Positions 1-8,339 of a stretch of DNA of 30,745 nt are shown in pieces (position 1 is the stretch's first letter; each line of letters starts with the position of its first letter). The DNA is taken from contig JBBIMW010000029.1 in assembly GCA_037444185.1 (NCBI GenBank), positions 1-30,745 on the forward strand, written 5' to 3'. Position numbers and translations under genes: made by a program. Under the pieces are notes generated by a model. The model was not told where the DNA came from. It did not search any database and was given only the letters and a program-made list of their open reading frames with translations. Source of the DNA: JAILZP01 sp037444185. GTDB lineage: Bacteria; Bacillota; Desulfotomaculia; Desulfotomaculales; Desulfocucumaceae.

Positions 1-41
1 TTTATCCACAAAACCTGTGAAAGCATAATTTCCTATACATT

Positions 42-65
42 AAAAAAGCCGCCCGGATGGGCGGC
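42..65 (-). terminator. Rho-independent terminator, minus-strand direction
   Basis: A 7-bp GC stem (48-54 with 59-65, 4-nt loop) is flanked at 42-47 by six A's, which read as a U-tract after the hairpin on the minus strand. It lies downstream of the minus-strand small membrane protein gene at 174-308 and probably ends its transcript. Confidence 0.65.
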
Positions 66-131
66 AGTAGTCAGTAGTCAGGGGACAGAATAAAAGGAAC
101 TTCATTAAAAAGATGTTTTAAAGCTGGATTT

Positions 132-169
132 CAGACCTCCACGCCTACGAACGGCGGCGTGGAGGTCTG
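132..169. other. Perfect 14-bp hairpin in the 3' region of the small minus-strand gene
   Basis: Arms 132-145 and 156-169 are exact reverse complements with a 10-nt loop. The structure begins 4 nt past the stop codon of the 174-308 gene on the minus strand. There is no strong U-tract on either side, so it may stabilise the 3' end of the mRNA, with the terminator at 42-65 acting further downstream. Confidence 0.6.
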
Positions 170-173
170 TTTA

Positions 174-308
174 TCAGTGGTGCTGGTCGCCGGTATGTTC
201 AAACTTGGTGGTGGCCAGAGTCATTTCTTTGGCGGAGCCGCTCACCAGCATTGCAATTACCGCCCCCGTAAAAGCAACGGCCAGAGCGATCAAAATCTGG
301 GTTTCCAT
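174..308 (-). CDS. 44-residue single-pass membrane protein, function unknown
   Basis: This reading frame is too short for usual ORF cut-offs but looks real. The ATG is preceded on the minus strand by GGAGGTG at about 8 nt, an optimal ribosome site. The protein starts METQILIALAVAF and is hydrophobic over residues 4-23, a single membrane span. A short polar tail follows, ending in a His-rich HTGDQHH that could bind metal. The gene is divergent from the membrane protein gene at 430-837, with a short shared upstream region, and is followed by a hairpin and a terminator, so it is probably monocistronic. I do not recognise the family. Reality as a gene: fairly likely; function: unknown. Confidence 0.6.
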   Translation of the reverse strand: METQILIALAVAFTGAVIAMLVSGSAKEMTLATTKFEHTGDQHH

Positions 309-429
309 TCAGGCCGCACCTCCTCCCCGTTCTTTATGCATTTTATTAAAGGATAAACCAAGCCCGGAAAAAAGGCAAGACTGAACAGCAATGATAATAA
401 TTTCGCCTTTGAAAAAGCAAAATAAAATT

Positions 430-837
430 ATGATATACAGATTTATAGCCTACGGGTTGCTGGGGTGGGGACTGGAGATATTGTGGACCGGGCTGGGATC
501 GGCGTTGCGGGGGGATGTGCGCCTTTCGGCCGGTACGTACCTGTGGATGTTCCCCATATACGGCCTTGCCGTTTTTATGGAAGTACTGCATGACAATATA
601 CGGTCCTGGCCGTGGCCTTTCCGGGGGGTTATGTGGGTGTTGGTGATATGGGGCATCGAATATGCCACCGGGGGCGCCATAAGAACCATAACCGGGGTCA
701 GCCCCTGGAATTACAGTGGAGCCACACCCTGGCAGTTGGACGGCCTCATCCGCCTGGACATGGCCCCCCTCTGGTTTGTTACCGGGCTTATGTTCGAGCG
801 GGCGCACCATTTCCTGGACAGGAAGCTGAAATTGTGA
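430..837 (+). CDS. Small multi-pass membrane protein, putative ABC_trans_CmpB family
   Basis: The 135-residue protein begins MIYRFIAYGLLGWGLEILW and has about four hydrophobic segments, with Trp/Tyr-rich turns such as GVSPWNYSG in the C-terminal half. This resembles the small integral membrane proteins called putative ABC-transporter type IV (CmpB-like). No ATPase partner is adjacent, so a transport role is only a family label. An earlier in-frame ATG at 391 would add 13 polar residues. Neither start has a clear ribosome site; I prefer 430 because the family usually begins at this MIYRF-type segment. The gene is divergent from the small minus-strand gene and precedes the TetR/RND operon, which has its own promoter. 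Confidence 0.6.
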   Translation: MIYRFIAYGLLGWGLEILWTGLGSALRGDVRLSAGTYLWMFPIYGLAVFMEVLHDNIRSWPWPFRGVMWVLVIWGIEYATGGAIRTITGVSPWNYSGATPWQLDGLIRLDMAPLWFVTGLMFERAHHFLDRKLKL

Positions 838-889
838 ATTCTGCCGGCGGCGGAACGGTAAATAATCAGCCGGTCAGTCTATTTGGTGC

Positions 890-918
890 TTGAAATATTT
901 TGCCAGCCAATGCATAAT
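890..918 (+). promoter_or_regulatory. Sigma-A-type promoter for the TetR/RND operon
   Basis: TTGAAA (890-895) and CATAAT (913-918) are separated by exactly 17 nt, a good vegetative promoter. Transcription would start near 925, about 55 nt upstream of the tetR-like start codon. Confidence 0.6.
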
Positions 919-931
919 TGATAATGAGTCC

Positions 932-946
932 GGTCATAAAATGAAC
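932..946. promoter_or_regulatory. Candidate TetR-family operator
   Basis: An imperfect palindrome GGTCAT-aaa-ATGAAC lies just downstream of the predicted transcription start. The left half and its flank (TCCGGTCATAA) recur directly at 964-974. This placement suits autorepression by the regulator encoded immediately downstream. Confidence 0.45.
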
Positions 947-980
947 ATGGTCAGAATGCGAATCCGGTCATAACGGGGTG

Positions 981-1592
981 ATGGCTATATCTTTAAGGGA
1001 AAACCGGAAAAAAGAGCTGAAGGAGGAGATATTTTTCCGGGCAGTGAAGCTGTTCAGCCAGAAGGGATTTGAAAATGTGACCGTGGAGGACATAACCACG
1101 GCCTGCGGTATAGCCAAGGGGACCTTTTACAACTATTTTCCCAAAAAAGAACATATACTTCTCCACATGGGGCGGAGTCAGCTGGGAGCACTGAGGGAAA
1201 GCATCGGGCGCCATGCCGCGGTGGAGGACGTAAGGGAACGGTTGAGACTGATATTTAAGGATGTGGTGGCTTATATCGACGGGGATACTGAATTATTGAG
1301 GGCCGTGGTGGTGGAAATAATGCGTTCCTCGCAGCTGGAGCGGGAGCTGCAGCTGGACGAAGAGGCCGAGTTGATGCTGACGCCGCTGTTCGATGAGGCA
1401 ATAGAAAAGGGCCAGGTCTCCAGCCGCTGGAGCGGGCGGCAGCTGTCGGCTCTGGTGGTGGGGATGTATCACAATATGCTGCTGACATGGTTGAAAAAGG
1501 TGGACAATACGGATCTGACGACAATTTTTGAAAAATATTTGGACATGTTGTGGTTTGGAATCGGGAGCGGAAGGGGAGAAGCCGGTGAATAA
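981..1592 (+). CDS. TetR/AcrR-family transcriptional regulator
   Basis: A 203-residue protein with a classic N-terminal TetR helix-turn-helix at about residues 20-60: the stretch TVEDITTACGIAKGTFYNYF is close to the family consensus. The all-helical C-terminal half is the variable ligand-binding and dimerisation domain. GTG at 978 directly before the ATG is an equally possible start. The stop codon overlaps the start of the downstream RND adaptor gene by 8 nt, so the two are probably translationally coupled. By position this is the local repressor of the efflux operon, likely responding to a substrate of the pump. The candidate operator is at 932-946. Confidence 0.9.
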   Translation: MAISLRENRKKELKEEIFFRAVKLFSQKGFENVTVEDITTACGIAKGTFYNYFPKKEHILLHMGRSQLGALRESIGRHAAVEDVRERLRLIFKDVVAYIDGDTELLRAVVVEIMRSSQLERELQLDEEAELMLTPLFDEAIEKGQVSSRWSGRQLSALVVGMYHNMLLTWLKKVDNTDLTTIFEKYLDMLWFGIGSGRGEAGE

Positions 1593-2688
1593 GAAAATGA
1601 TCGCTGTTGGCGCGGTTTTTTTGCTGTTGGTTTTCTTGCCGGTATACGCCAAATATTCCGGCGGGGCCGGCCGGGAGGCGGAAAAGGAACCACCGGCCCA
1701 AAAGACTGTGGCCGTGAAAATAGCCGCTGTGGTCCGGGGGACGGTCAATCCTGCGCTGACCATGAGCGGTTCCGTGGCCGGCGACAGGGAAGTGGTGTTG
1801 ACTGCAAAAACCCAGGGCGCCGTAACCGGCCTGAACGCCAGGGCCGGTCAGCGGGTGGCCGCCGGGCAGGTGCTGGTGGTGCTGGAAAGCGACAATCAGC
1901 AATTGACGGCGGAAAAGGCCCGTGAACAGGTTGATGCCGCAGCCCTGGCTTTGGAGAAGGCCAGGGCCGACTTCATAAGGATTGCCGAACTTCATAGGCA
2001 GGGGGCATTATCCAGGGCGGATTTTGAAAAGGCCGAATTAATGCTTAAAAATGCCCAGGCTGCTTACAATGTGGCCCTGTCGGACAGTCAGCTGGCCGGT
2101 CAGCTGTTAAAAGACACCATAGTGAAGGCGCCTTTCCCGGGCAGCGTGGGTGAGTGCTTTGTGGAGGAGGGGGAGACGGTTTTTCCCGGCACAAAGCTTA
2201 TGACCGTAGTGGACGACTCCGGGCTTAAAATCAAGGCCGGCGTAACCGCCGGCCAATTAAAGCTGGTGTCCGTGGGGCAAAGGGGGTTATTCACCACCAA
2301 TGTCCATCCCGGCAGGGAATTTCCCTGCACTGTCAGGACCGTAGGCAGCAGGGCCAGCCCCGGCAACCTTACATATGCGGTGGAGCTGGGTTTGTCCGGA
2401 GACGCCGCCGGCCACCTCAAACCCGGCATGTTCGGGAACGTGAAACTGGAGACCGCCGGCGCAGAGGGTGTTATTTTTCCGCGGGAGGCCCTGGTTGCCA
2501 GGGAAGAGGCGGGGGAGGCGGAGGTCTTCGTGGTCAGGGACGGCAGGTCCGTCAAGAAGAAGATAATGACCGGACTGAGCGACGAAAAGAACATTTTGGC
2601 GCATTCGGGACTGGAACCGGGGGACAGGGTGGTTGTTTTCGGCCAAAGCCTGCTGAAGGACGGCACTTTGGTTGTCGAGGGGGAATAA
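1585..2688 (+). CDS. RND efflux periplasmic adaptor (membrane fusion protein, HlyD/AcrA type)
   Basis: A 367-residue adaptor. The GTG start at 1585 is preceded by AAGGGGAGAA and overlaps the tetR-like stop; ATG at 1597 is an alternative. Residues 5-20 form an N-terminal membrane anchor (MIAVGAVFLLLVFLPVYA). A lipoyl/biotinyl-like segment follows (LNARAGQRVAAGQVLVVLES), then a helical hairpin with heptad-like Ala/Leu/Glu (EKAREQVDAAALALEKARAD), the second lipoyl half (IVKAPFPGSVGE), a beta-barrel and a membrane-proximal domain. It links an RND pump to the outside of the membrane. The pump gene starts 1 nt after this stop. No outer-membrane channel gene is present. Confidence 0.9.
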   Translation: MNKKMIAVGAVFLLLVFLPVYAKYSGGAGREAEKEPPAQKTVAVKIAAVVRGTVNPALTMSGSVAGDREVVLTAKTQGAVTGLNARAGQRVAAGQVLVVLESDNQQLTAEKAREQVDAAALALEKARADFIRIAELHRQGALSRADFEKAELMLKNAQAAYNVALSDSQLAGQLLKDTIVKAPFPGSVGECFVEEGETVFPGTKLMTVVDDSGLKIKAGVTAGQLKLVSVGQRGLFTTNVHPGREFPCTVRTVGSRASPGNLTYAVELGLSGDAAGHLKPGMFGNVKLETAGAEGVIFPREALVAREEAGEAEVFVVRDGRSVKKKIMTGLSDEKNILAHSGLEPGDRVVVFGQSLLKDGTLVVEGE

Positions 2689-2689
2689 A

Positions 2690-5600
2690 ATGAAAATCAC
2701 CGAGTTCTCCCTCAGGAGGCCGTCGTTAATCACAGTGGTTTTCATCGCCCTTTTTATCATGGGGCTGTTCAGCTACGGGCGCCTGCCGGCGGATCTGCTG
2801 CCAAAGATGGATTTTCCGTACGTGGTGGTGTTTGTGCCGTACCCGGGGGCTGGGCCCGAGGATGTGGAGCGGAAGGTGACCAAGCCCCTTGAGGACGCCA
2901 TGTCCTCCCTGAACAATATTGAAAGTATACATTCCGGTTCCCAGGAAGGCTTGTCCATGGTCTGGATAGAGTTTAAGCTGGATGCGGACCCGGACATGGC
3001 CGTCAGCGAGGTGCAGAGAAAGTACAGCGCCGTGGTCAGGGAACTGCCCGTGGAAACCGAGCCGGCCACCATACAGCAGTGGAATATGAACGACATACCC
3101 ATCATGCAGATGTCTGTCACCGGCACCCTGCCGCCGGCGGAATTGTTCAATTTGGTCAAAAATGACATCAAGACGGAAATTCAGCAGATCAAGGGTGTCA
3201 GCAGGGTGGAAATGCTGGGGGGCAAGGAGCGGGAAATCAGGGTGGAGGTCCGGCCCGACCGGCTGCAGGCATATGAGCTGCCCCTGGCGCAGGTAATGAT
3301 GGCCCTGCAGGGAGACAACCGCAATGTGCCGGCGGGCAGGGTGGAAAACAGCGGCAGGAACTACATAGTCAGGGTCAAATCCCAGGTTTCCGACTTAAAG
3401 GAGCTGGAGGACATTATCGTGTCCCGTACGGCCTCGGGGCCGGTCTACCTGCGGGACGTGGCAGTGGTGACGGACACTTTCAAGGAGGAAAGCAGCATCA
3501 TCCGTTATAACGGGGAGAACTGCATAGGCCTGATGGTATTCAAAAGGTCCGACGCCAATACCATAGAGACCAGCAAAAAGGTCAGGGAAGGGCTTGGCGA
3601 TATTGAGAAAAAATATGGAGTAAAGATCGCCATGGCTTATGACTCGGCCGACTTTGTCAAGGACTCCCTGGCAGGGGTGCAGGAAGAGCTGCTTCTGGCG
3701 GTGTTCATCGTGGCCCTGGTTATTTTTATTTTTTTGGGCAGCTGGCAGGGCTCCCTGGTCATTCTCCTGTCCATACCGCTGTCCTTGGTGGGCGCCCTGC
3801 TTTTTATGAAAATGATGGGGTTTTCGCTGAATCTGATGAGCCTCATGGGCGCGGCCCTGGTGGTGGGGATCATTGTGGACGACTCCATTGTGGTGCTGGA
3901 AAACATCCAGCGGCACATGGAGAAAGGCCTGGACCGGGTGTCCGCGGCCATCCGGAGCAGCAGGGAAATAGGCGTCGCCGTGGTGGGAATATCCCTCACC
4001 CTGGTGGTGGTTTTTCTGCCCATGGCCCTGGTGCCGGGTATCGCCGGTAAGATATTCAGGGAATTCGGACTGGTGGTGGTTTGCGCCACCATGATTTCCC
4101 TTTTGGTGGCGGTGACCCTTATTCCGCTGCTGGCCTCCCGGTGGTCCAGCCTCGGGGAAAAAGGCGGGGATTCCCCGCTGTCCCGGCTGCTGGGCAGGTT
4201 TGAACATTTTTTGGCCGGGCTCGGCAAGGAGTACGAGCGGGTCATCGCCTGGTCCCTCGATCACAAGAAGTCAGTGCTGGCCCTGGCCCTGGGGTGCCTG
4301 CTGGTTTCGGGATCCCTGATACCGCTGCGCCTGGTGGGAACGGAGTTCATTCCCAAGGTGGACAGGGGGGAATTCATACTCAAGCTCACGGCCCCGCCGG
4401 GCACCAGCCTGGGCAGGATGGACTCCATCGTGAAGGGCATCGAGGACGAGATCAGGACATTGCCCCAGGTCGACAATGTGTTCGTGTCCCTGGGGTACAC
4501 CACCGGCTCGTATGACGCCGCGACGGCCAGCAATATAGCGGAACTTAAAATAACCTTAAAGGAGAAGGGCTCCGGAAAGAGCGATCCGGTGAAGCAGAAG
4601 GTGAAGGAAATCGCCGGCCGCAGGGCCGGCATGGAGTCCAGCATCGTGCTGACGTCGCTGTTCGGCGGCGCCGAGGATGCGGATTTGAGAGTGGAGGTCA
4701 GGGGGCACAACCAGGAAAAATTGAAGCAGTCCGCCGATCAGCTGAAGGAAGTGTTGGCCTCCATTCCCGGCGTGAGGGAGGTGAGCACCACCATGGAAAG
4801 CGGCCTGCCGGAGTATAATATCAGGGTGGGAAGGGATACCGCCGCAGCCCACGGGATCATGGCCGGGGATGTGGCCAATACACTGGGGCTGTATGTTACC
4901 GGAAAAGTGGTGGGAAAATTCAGCGACGGTGAAGATCAGTATGACGTACGGATCATTGCCGACCCAGAGTTCCGTAACGATACCAGTGATATGGCCGGCC
5001 TGTTGTTGACCAATTCAGCCGGGGAGCAGGTAAAACTCGGACAGGTGGCCAGCTTCAGCCAGGGGTCCGGGCTGAAGAAAATAGACCGGGTGGACCGCCA
5101 GAGAATGATTGCCGTCAAAGCCAACCTGGAGGGGCGCAGCCTGGGCGACGTGGTTAAGGATTTTGAGAAGGGGCTGAAGGACAGTAAGCTGCCTGAAGGT
5201 GTCAGCGTAATATATGAGGGCGACCAGAAGATGTTCGAGGAGTCCATGCGGGACCTCACCCTGGCCATGCTGATCAGTTTTATATTTGTTTATCTGATTA
5301 TGGTGGCCATATTCGAGTCCTTCCTCCTCCCCATGACCATCTGGCTGTCGGTGCCCCTGGCCATGGTGGGGGCGCTTCTGGCCCTTGCCCTGACCGGGCA
5401 CACACTGAGCATATTCTCCATGGTGGGAATGATCATGCTCATCGGACTGGTGACCAAGAACGCCATACTTCTGGTGGATTTCACCAACATTCTTAGAAAC
5501 CGTGGTCTGGGGGTGCGGGAGGCCCTTATCCGGGCGGGGTCCGTCAGGTTGCGCCCCATACTGATGACCACCGTGGCTATGGTTACGGCCATGCTCCCCC

Positions 5601-5800
5601 TGGCCATGGGAATTTCCGCCGGCTCGGAGATGAGGCGGGGAATGTCGGCGGCATTGATCGGCGGACTGATATCCTCCACCCTGCTTACCCTAGTGGTGGT
5701 GCCGGTGGTGTACAGTCTGCTGGAGTCACTGAAGGACAGGGTGATGCGCCGCCGCAGCGGGGGAACGTTACCCGCCGGCAATTCGGAAGGGGCCTTTTAA
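2690..5800 (+). CDS. RND-family efflux transporter (AcrB/HAE1 type)
   Basis: A 1036-residue proton-driven pump, full length for the HAE1/AcrB family. The ATG at 2690 has GAGGGGG about 7 nt upstream; a TTG at 2672 is in frame but would put the ribosome site inside the gene. TM1 is near residues 11-28. A large extracytoplasmic porter loop is followed by TM2-6, with the proton-relay pair in GIIVDDSIVVLEN (Asp397 and Asp398). A second porter loop follows, then TM8-12 with the relay lysine in GLVTKNAILLVDF. The substrate cannot be read from sequence. It is cotranscribed with the adaptor upstream, and its stop codon overlaps that of the convergent copper ATPase gene by 4 nt. Confidence 0.95.
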   Translation: MKITEFSLRRPSLITVVFIALFIMGLFSYGRLPADLLPKMDFPYVVVFVPYPGAGPEDVERKVTKPLEDAMSSLNNIESIHSGSQEGLSMVWIEFKLDADPDMAVSEVQRKYSAVVRELPVETEPATIQQWNMNDIPIMQMSVTGTLPPAELFNLVKNDIKTEIQQIKGVSRVEMLGGKEREIRVEVRPDRLQAYELPLAQVMMALQGDNRNVPAGRVENSGRNYIVRVKSQVSDLKELEDIIVSRTASGPVYLRDVAVVTDTFKEESSIIRYNGENCIGLMVFKRSDANTIETSKKVREGLGDIEKKYGVKIAMAYDSADFVKDSLAGVQEELLLAVFIVALVIFIFLGSWQGSLVILLSIPLSLVGALLFMKMMGFSLNLMSLMGAALVVGIIVDDSIVVLENIQRHMEKGLDRVSAAIRSSREIGVAVVGISLTLVVVFLPMALVPGIAGKIFREFGLVVVCATMISLLVAVTLIPLLASRWSSLGEKGGDSPLSRLLGRFEHFLAGLGKEYERVIAWSLDHKKSVLALALGCLLVSGSLIPLRLVGTEFIPKVDRGEFILKLTAPPGTSLGRMDSIVKGIEDEIRTLPQVDNVFVSLGYTTGSYDAATASNIAELKITLKEKGSGKSDPVKQKVKEIAGRRAGMESSIVLTSLFGGAEDADLRVEVRGHNQEKLKQSADQLKEVLASIPGVREVSTTMESGLPEYNIRVGRDTAAAHGIMAGDVANTLGLYVTGKVVGKFSDGEDQYDVRIIADPEFRNDTSDMAGLLLTNSAGEQVKLGQVASFSQGSGLKKIDRVDRQRMIAVKANLEGRSLGDVVKDFEKGLKDSKLPEGVSVIYEGDQKMFEESMRDLTLAMLISFIFVYLIMVAIFESFLLPMTIWLSVPLAMVGALLALALTGHTLSIFSMVGMIMLIGLVTKNAILLVDFTNILRNRGLGVREALIRAGSVRLRPILMTTVAMVTAMLPLAMGISAGSEMRRGMSAALIGGLISSTLLTLVVVPVVYSLLESLKDRVMRRRSGGTLPAGNSEGAF

Positions 5801-8013
5801 TCAGCCGTCCGGAATTTTTTATACGGATCGAAGCGTCTCAGCCTCAAGGCGTTGGTTACCACTGAAACGGAACTGAAAGCCATGGCCGCTCCGGCTATGA
5901 CCGGGTTCAGCAGTCCGGCGGCGGCCACCGGTATGCCGATGACGTTGTATATCATCGCCCAGAACAGGTTCTGCCTGATGTTCCTGATGGTGGCCCTGCT
6001 CAACTCTATTCCGGCCGCCACAGCCTTAAGGCTGCCCCGGATAAGGGTGATGCCGGCGGCCTCTATGGCCACGTCGGCGCCGGTGCCGATGGCGAAGCCG
6101 ATGTCGGCGGTGGCCAGGGCCGGGGCGTCATTGATGCCGTCCCCCACCATGCCCACCACCATTCCCTTTGCCTTCAGCTCCTTTATGTGACGGGCCTTGT
6201 CCCCGGGCAGCACCTCGGCCAGCACATTTTCAATGCCTGCCTGGGAAGCTATGGCCCGGGCGGTGCGGGCGTTGTCACCGGTGATCATCCATAGCTCTAT
6301 GCCCATCTTTTTAATTGTGTCAATGGCCGCCACGGAGTCCTCCTTCAGGGTGTCCGCCACCCCCAGCAGGGCCGCCGGGCGGCCGTCCACCGCCATCAGC
6401 ATGACTGTTTTGCCCTGTTCTTCGAGTTTTTCTATCCGGGCCGGATGGTCTCCGAAGTCCACCTTCCGGTCCGCCATGAGTTTTCTGGTCCCCAGGTAAA
6501 CAGTCCGGCCCCCCACCACCGCCTCCACCCCGTGCCCCGGTATTGCTTCAAATTGTTCGGGATCCATCAGGGGACCGGCCTCCGACCGGCTTTTTCCCAC
6601 TATGGCCCTGGCCAGGGGATGCTCAGAATTTTTTTCAACGCTGCCGGCCAGGAAAAGCACCTCCCTCTCCCTGCCGGAATACTCCCCCAGCACTTCCAGA
6701 TCAGTCATCTCAGGCTCGCCCCTGGTTATGGTGCCGGTCTTGTCCAACACCAGCGCTGTAATGCTGTGGGCCTTTTCCAAGTACTCGCCGCTTTTGAACA
6801 AAATGCCGTTTTCCGCCCCCCGCCCGGTACCCACCATAATGGAGGTGGGAGTGGCCAAACCCAGGGCGCACGGGCAGGCGATGACCAGCACGGCGGTGAA
6901 GTTGATCAGAGCCCTGGTAAAGTTTCCGGCATCGCCGATGAAATACCAGTAAACAAAGGCGCCCAGGGCGACGGCCAGCACCGCCGGCACGAAGTAGGCG
7001 GAAACAACGTCGGCCAGCCGCTGAATGGGGGCCTTTGATCCCTGGGCCTCCTCCACGATCCTGACGATCTGGGCCAGGGCGGTGTCCCGGCCCACTTTCG
7101 TGGCCCTGAATCTGAATGTTCCCAGTCGGTTGATGGTGGCCCCGATGACTTCGTCCCCCGCCTTTTTGTCCACCGGCAGGCTTTCACCGGTAAGCATCGA
7201 CTCGTCCACGGCCGAGTGGCCCTCCACGATTATCCCGTCCACCGGAATTTTTTCCCCGGGCCGTACCACCACCAGGTCCCCCACCATCACTTCCCCGACG
7301 GGGATGTCTATCTCCCGTCCGTCCCTTATTACCCGGGCCTCCCTGGCCTGCAGTCCCAGGAGTTTCTTAATGGCCTGGGTGGCTTTGCCCTTGGCGCCGG
7401 CCTCCAGGGTTTTACCCAGTAGAACCAGGGTGATGATAATGGCCGAAACCTCGAAATAGACCTCCCCAAGCCCCAGGCGGCGGCCCCAGAAGGTGGCTGC
7501 GGCGCTGTACAGATAAGCTGCGGTGGTGCCCAGGGCCACCAGCACCGACATATTGACGCCGCCGCCCTTCAAGACCCGGTAAGAGTCCCGGTAAAACTGC
7601 CATCCCGCCAGGAATTGAACCGGGGTGGCCAGGGCGAATTGCAGGTATTTATTGTGCAGAAGGCCGATAACGGCCCAGTGCAGATCCAAAACCATGGCCA
7701 GCATGTAGACGAAAAGAGGGGCTGAAAGTATGCCGGACAGAGCCACCAGTCTTTTCAGCCGGAGTATTTCCTCCTCTCTCACGGGCCCGCCGTCCAATAT
7801 TTCCGACCCGGAGTATCCCAGATCAGATATTTTTTCAAGGATTTCCGTTAACGATATGATGTCGCTGTCAAATTCAATAAATGCATTACCGGTGGCCAGG
7901 TTGACACGGGCGCCGATTATGCCCGGCAGTCCGGCCAGTCTCTTTTCCACCCGGCCCGAGCAGGCCGCGCAGGTCATGCCGGTGACTTTGATGGAAGTTT
8001 TTCTGACAGGCAA
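5797..8013 (-). CDS. copA: Copper-exporting P1B-type ATPase
   Basis: A 738-residue heavy-metal pump. It has one N-terminal HMA domain with the metal-binding GMTCAAC (Cys15, Cys18). The other landmarks are the actuator motif TGES (275-278), the membrane CPC (380-382), the phosphorylation loop DKTGT (Asp424), SEHPL (around His465) and GDGIND (624-629). Near the C-terminus, Tyr-Asn at 689-690 and MAFSS at 711-715 match the Cu+ (P1B-1) signature in TM7/TM8. The start is a TTG with GGAGGG 9 nt upstream. An imperfect inverted repeat at 8054-8079 lies in the promoter region. No copper chaperone or CsoR gene is adjacent. It probably exports Cu+ from the cytoplasm. Confidence 0.95.
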   Translation of the reverse strand: MPVRKTSIKVTGMTCAACSGRVEKRLAGLPGIIGARVNLATGNAFIEFDSDIISLTEILEKISDLGYSGSEILDGGPVREEEILRLKRLVALSGILSAPLFVYMLAMVLDLHWAVIGLLHNKYLQFALATPVQFLAGWQFYRDSYRVLKGGGVNMSVLVALGTTAAYLYSAAATFWGRRLGLGEVYFEVSAIIITLVLLGKTLEAGAKGKATQAIKKLLGLQAREARVIRDGREIDIPVGEVMVGDLVVVRPGEKIPVDGIIVEGHSAVDESMLTGESLPVDKKAGDEVIGATINRLGTFRFRATKVGRDTALAQIVRIVEEAQGSKAPIQRLADVVSAYFVPAVLAVALGAFVYWYFIGDAGNFTRALINFTAVLVIACPCALGLATPTSIMVGTGRGAENGILFKSGEYLEKAHSITALVLDKTGTITRGEPEMTDLEVLGEYSGREREVLFLAGSVEKNSEHPLARAIVGKSRSEAGPLMDPEQFEAIPGHGVEAVVGGRTVYLGTRKLMADRKVDFGDHPARIEKLEEQGKTVMLMAVDGRPAALLGVADTLKEDSVAAIDTIKKMGIELWMITGDNARTARAIASQAGIENVLAEVLPGDKARHIKELKAKGMVVGMVGDGINDAPALATADIGFAIGTGADVAIEAAGITLIRGSLKAVAAGIELSRATIRNIRQNLFWAMIYNVIGIPVAAAGLLNPVIAGAAMAFSSVSVVTNALRLRRFDPYKKFRTAD

Positions 8014-8053
8014 AATTCCTCACCCTCCGCCGCTATTTTGTATGGTATGATTG

Positions 8054-8079
8054 TACCCTTTTTCAGTGCAAAAAAGGTA
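8054..8079. promoter_or_regulatory. Inverted repeat in the copA upstream region, candidate operator
   Basis: TACCCTTTTT (8054-8063) and AAAAAAGGTA (8070-8079) are complementary except for one position, with a 6-nt spacer. The site overlaps a minus-strand TACAAT (8050-8055), which could be the copA -10 element. It does not match the known CopY or CsoR consensus closely. Confidence 0.35.
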
Positions 8080-8142
8080 GAGGGGGATGCTGTTTTTACG
8101 GGTAAATATTTTAAGGAGAAAAAGGAAATGTCCTTCGGACAT

Positions 8143-8166
8143 TGAAATAGTTACTGAAATAGTTAC
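8143..8166. repeat. Two exact tandem copies of a 12-bp unit
   Basis: TGAAATAGTTAC occurs at 8143-8154 and again at 8155-8166, directly after a short perfect hairpin. Two adjacent identical 12-mers could be a direct-repeat binding site or a replication-slippage product. Confidence 0.6.
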
Positions 8167-8339
8167 TATGGGCTGTCTGTGGACAACCTGTTGACGAGTG
8201 CGGGCATGGGTTCCGAACCTGCGGGAGTACGCGCTTTTCAATTAAGAAGGGCTGTGGATAATTAGAGGGCGAATTTGTCCCGCGGGGTGGCTGGAATTCA
8301 GAATATGGAATAGAACAACAAAAAACGGGGTGAGAAAAT

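Larger units (their letters stand above)
8014..8339. other. Divergent intergenic region between copA and the crotonase gene
   Basis: These 326 bases hold several signals but no convincing gene. There is an imperfect inverted repeat with 10-bp arms at 8054-8079 near the copA promoter, and a short perfect hairpin (AATGTCC/GGACATT) at 8127-8143. A 12-bp unit TGAAATAGTTAC is repeated in tandem at 8143-8166. A perfect DnaA-box sequence lies at 8253-8261 (TGTGGATAA), with a one-mismatch copy in the same orientation at 8178-8186. The ribosome site GGGGTGAG for the downstream gene is at the right end. Confidence 0.5.

Noticed and set aside
346..810. 154-residue minus-strand reading frame opposite the CmpB-like gene
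   Set aside because: Pro/Gly/His-rich composition without recognisable domains; it is the antisense shadow of the membrane protein gene.
3395..4264. 289-residue minus-strand frame inside the RND pump gene
   Set aside because: Low-complexity His/Gln/Gly composition and no ribosome site; antisense to conserved pump motifs.
8127..8166. Short frame after AAGGAGAAAAAGG in the copA-crotonase intergenic region
   Set aside because: It encodes only five residues before a stop; the hairpin and tandem 12-mer explain the sequence better.
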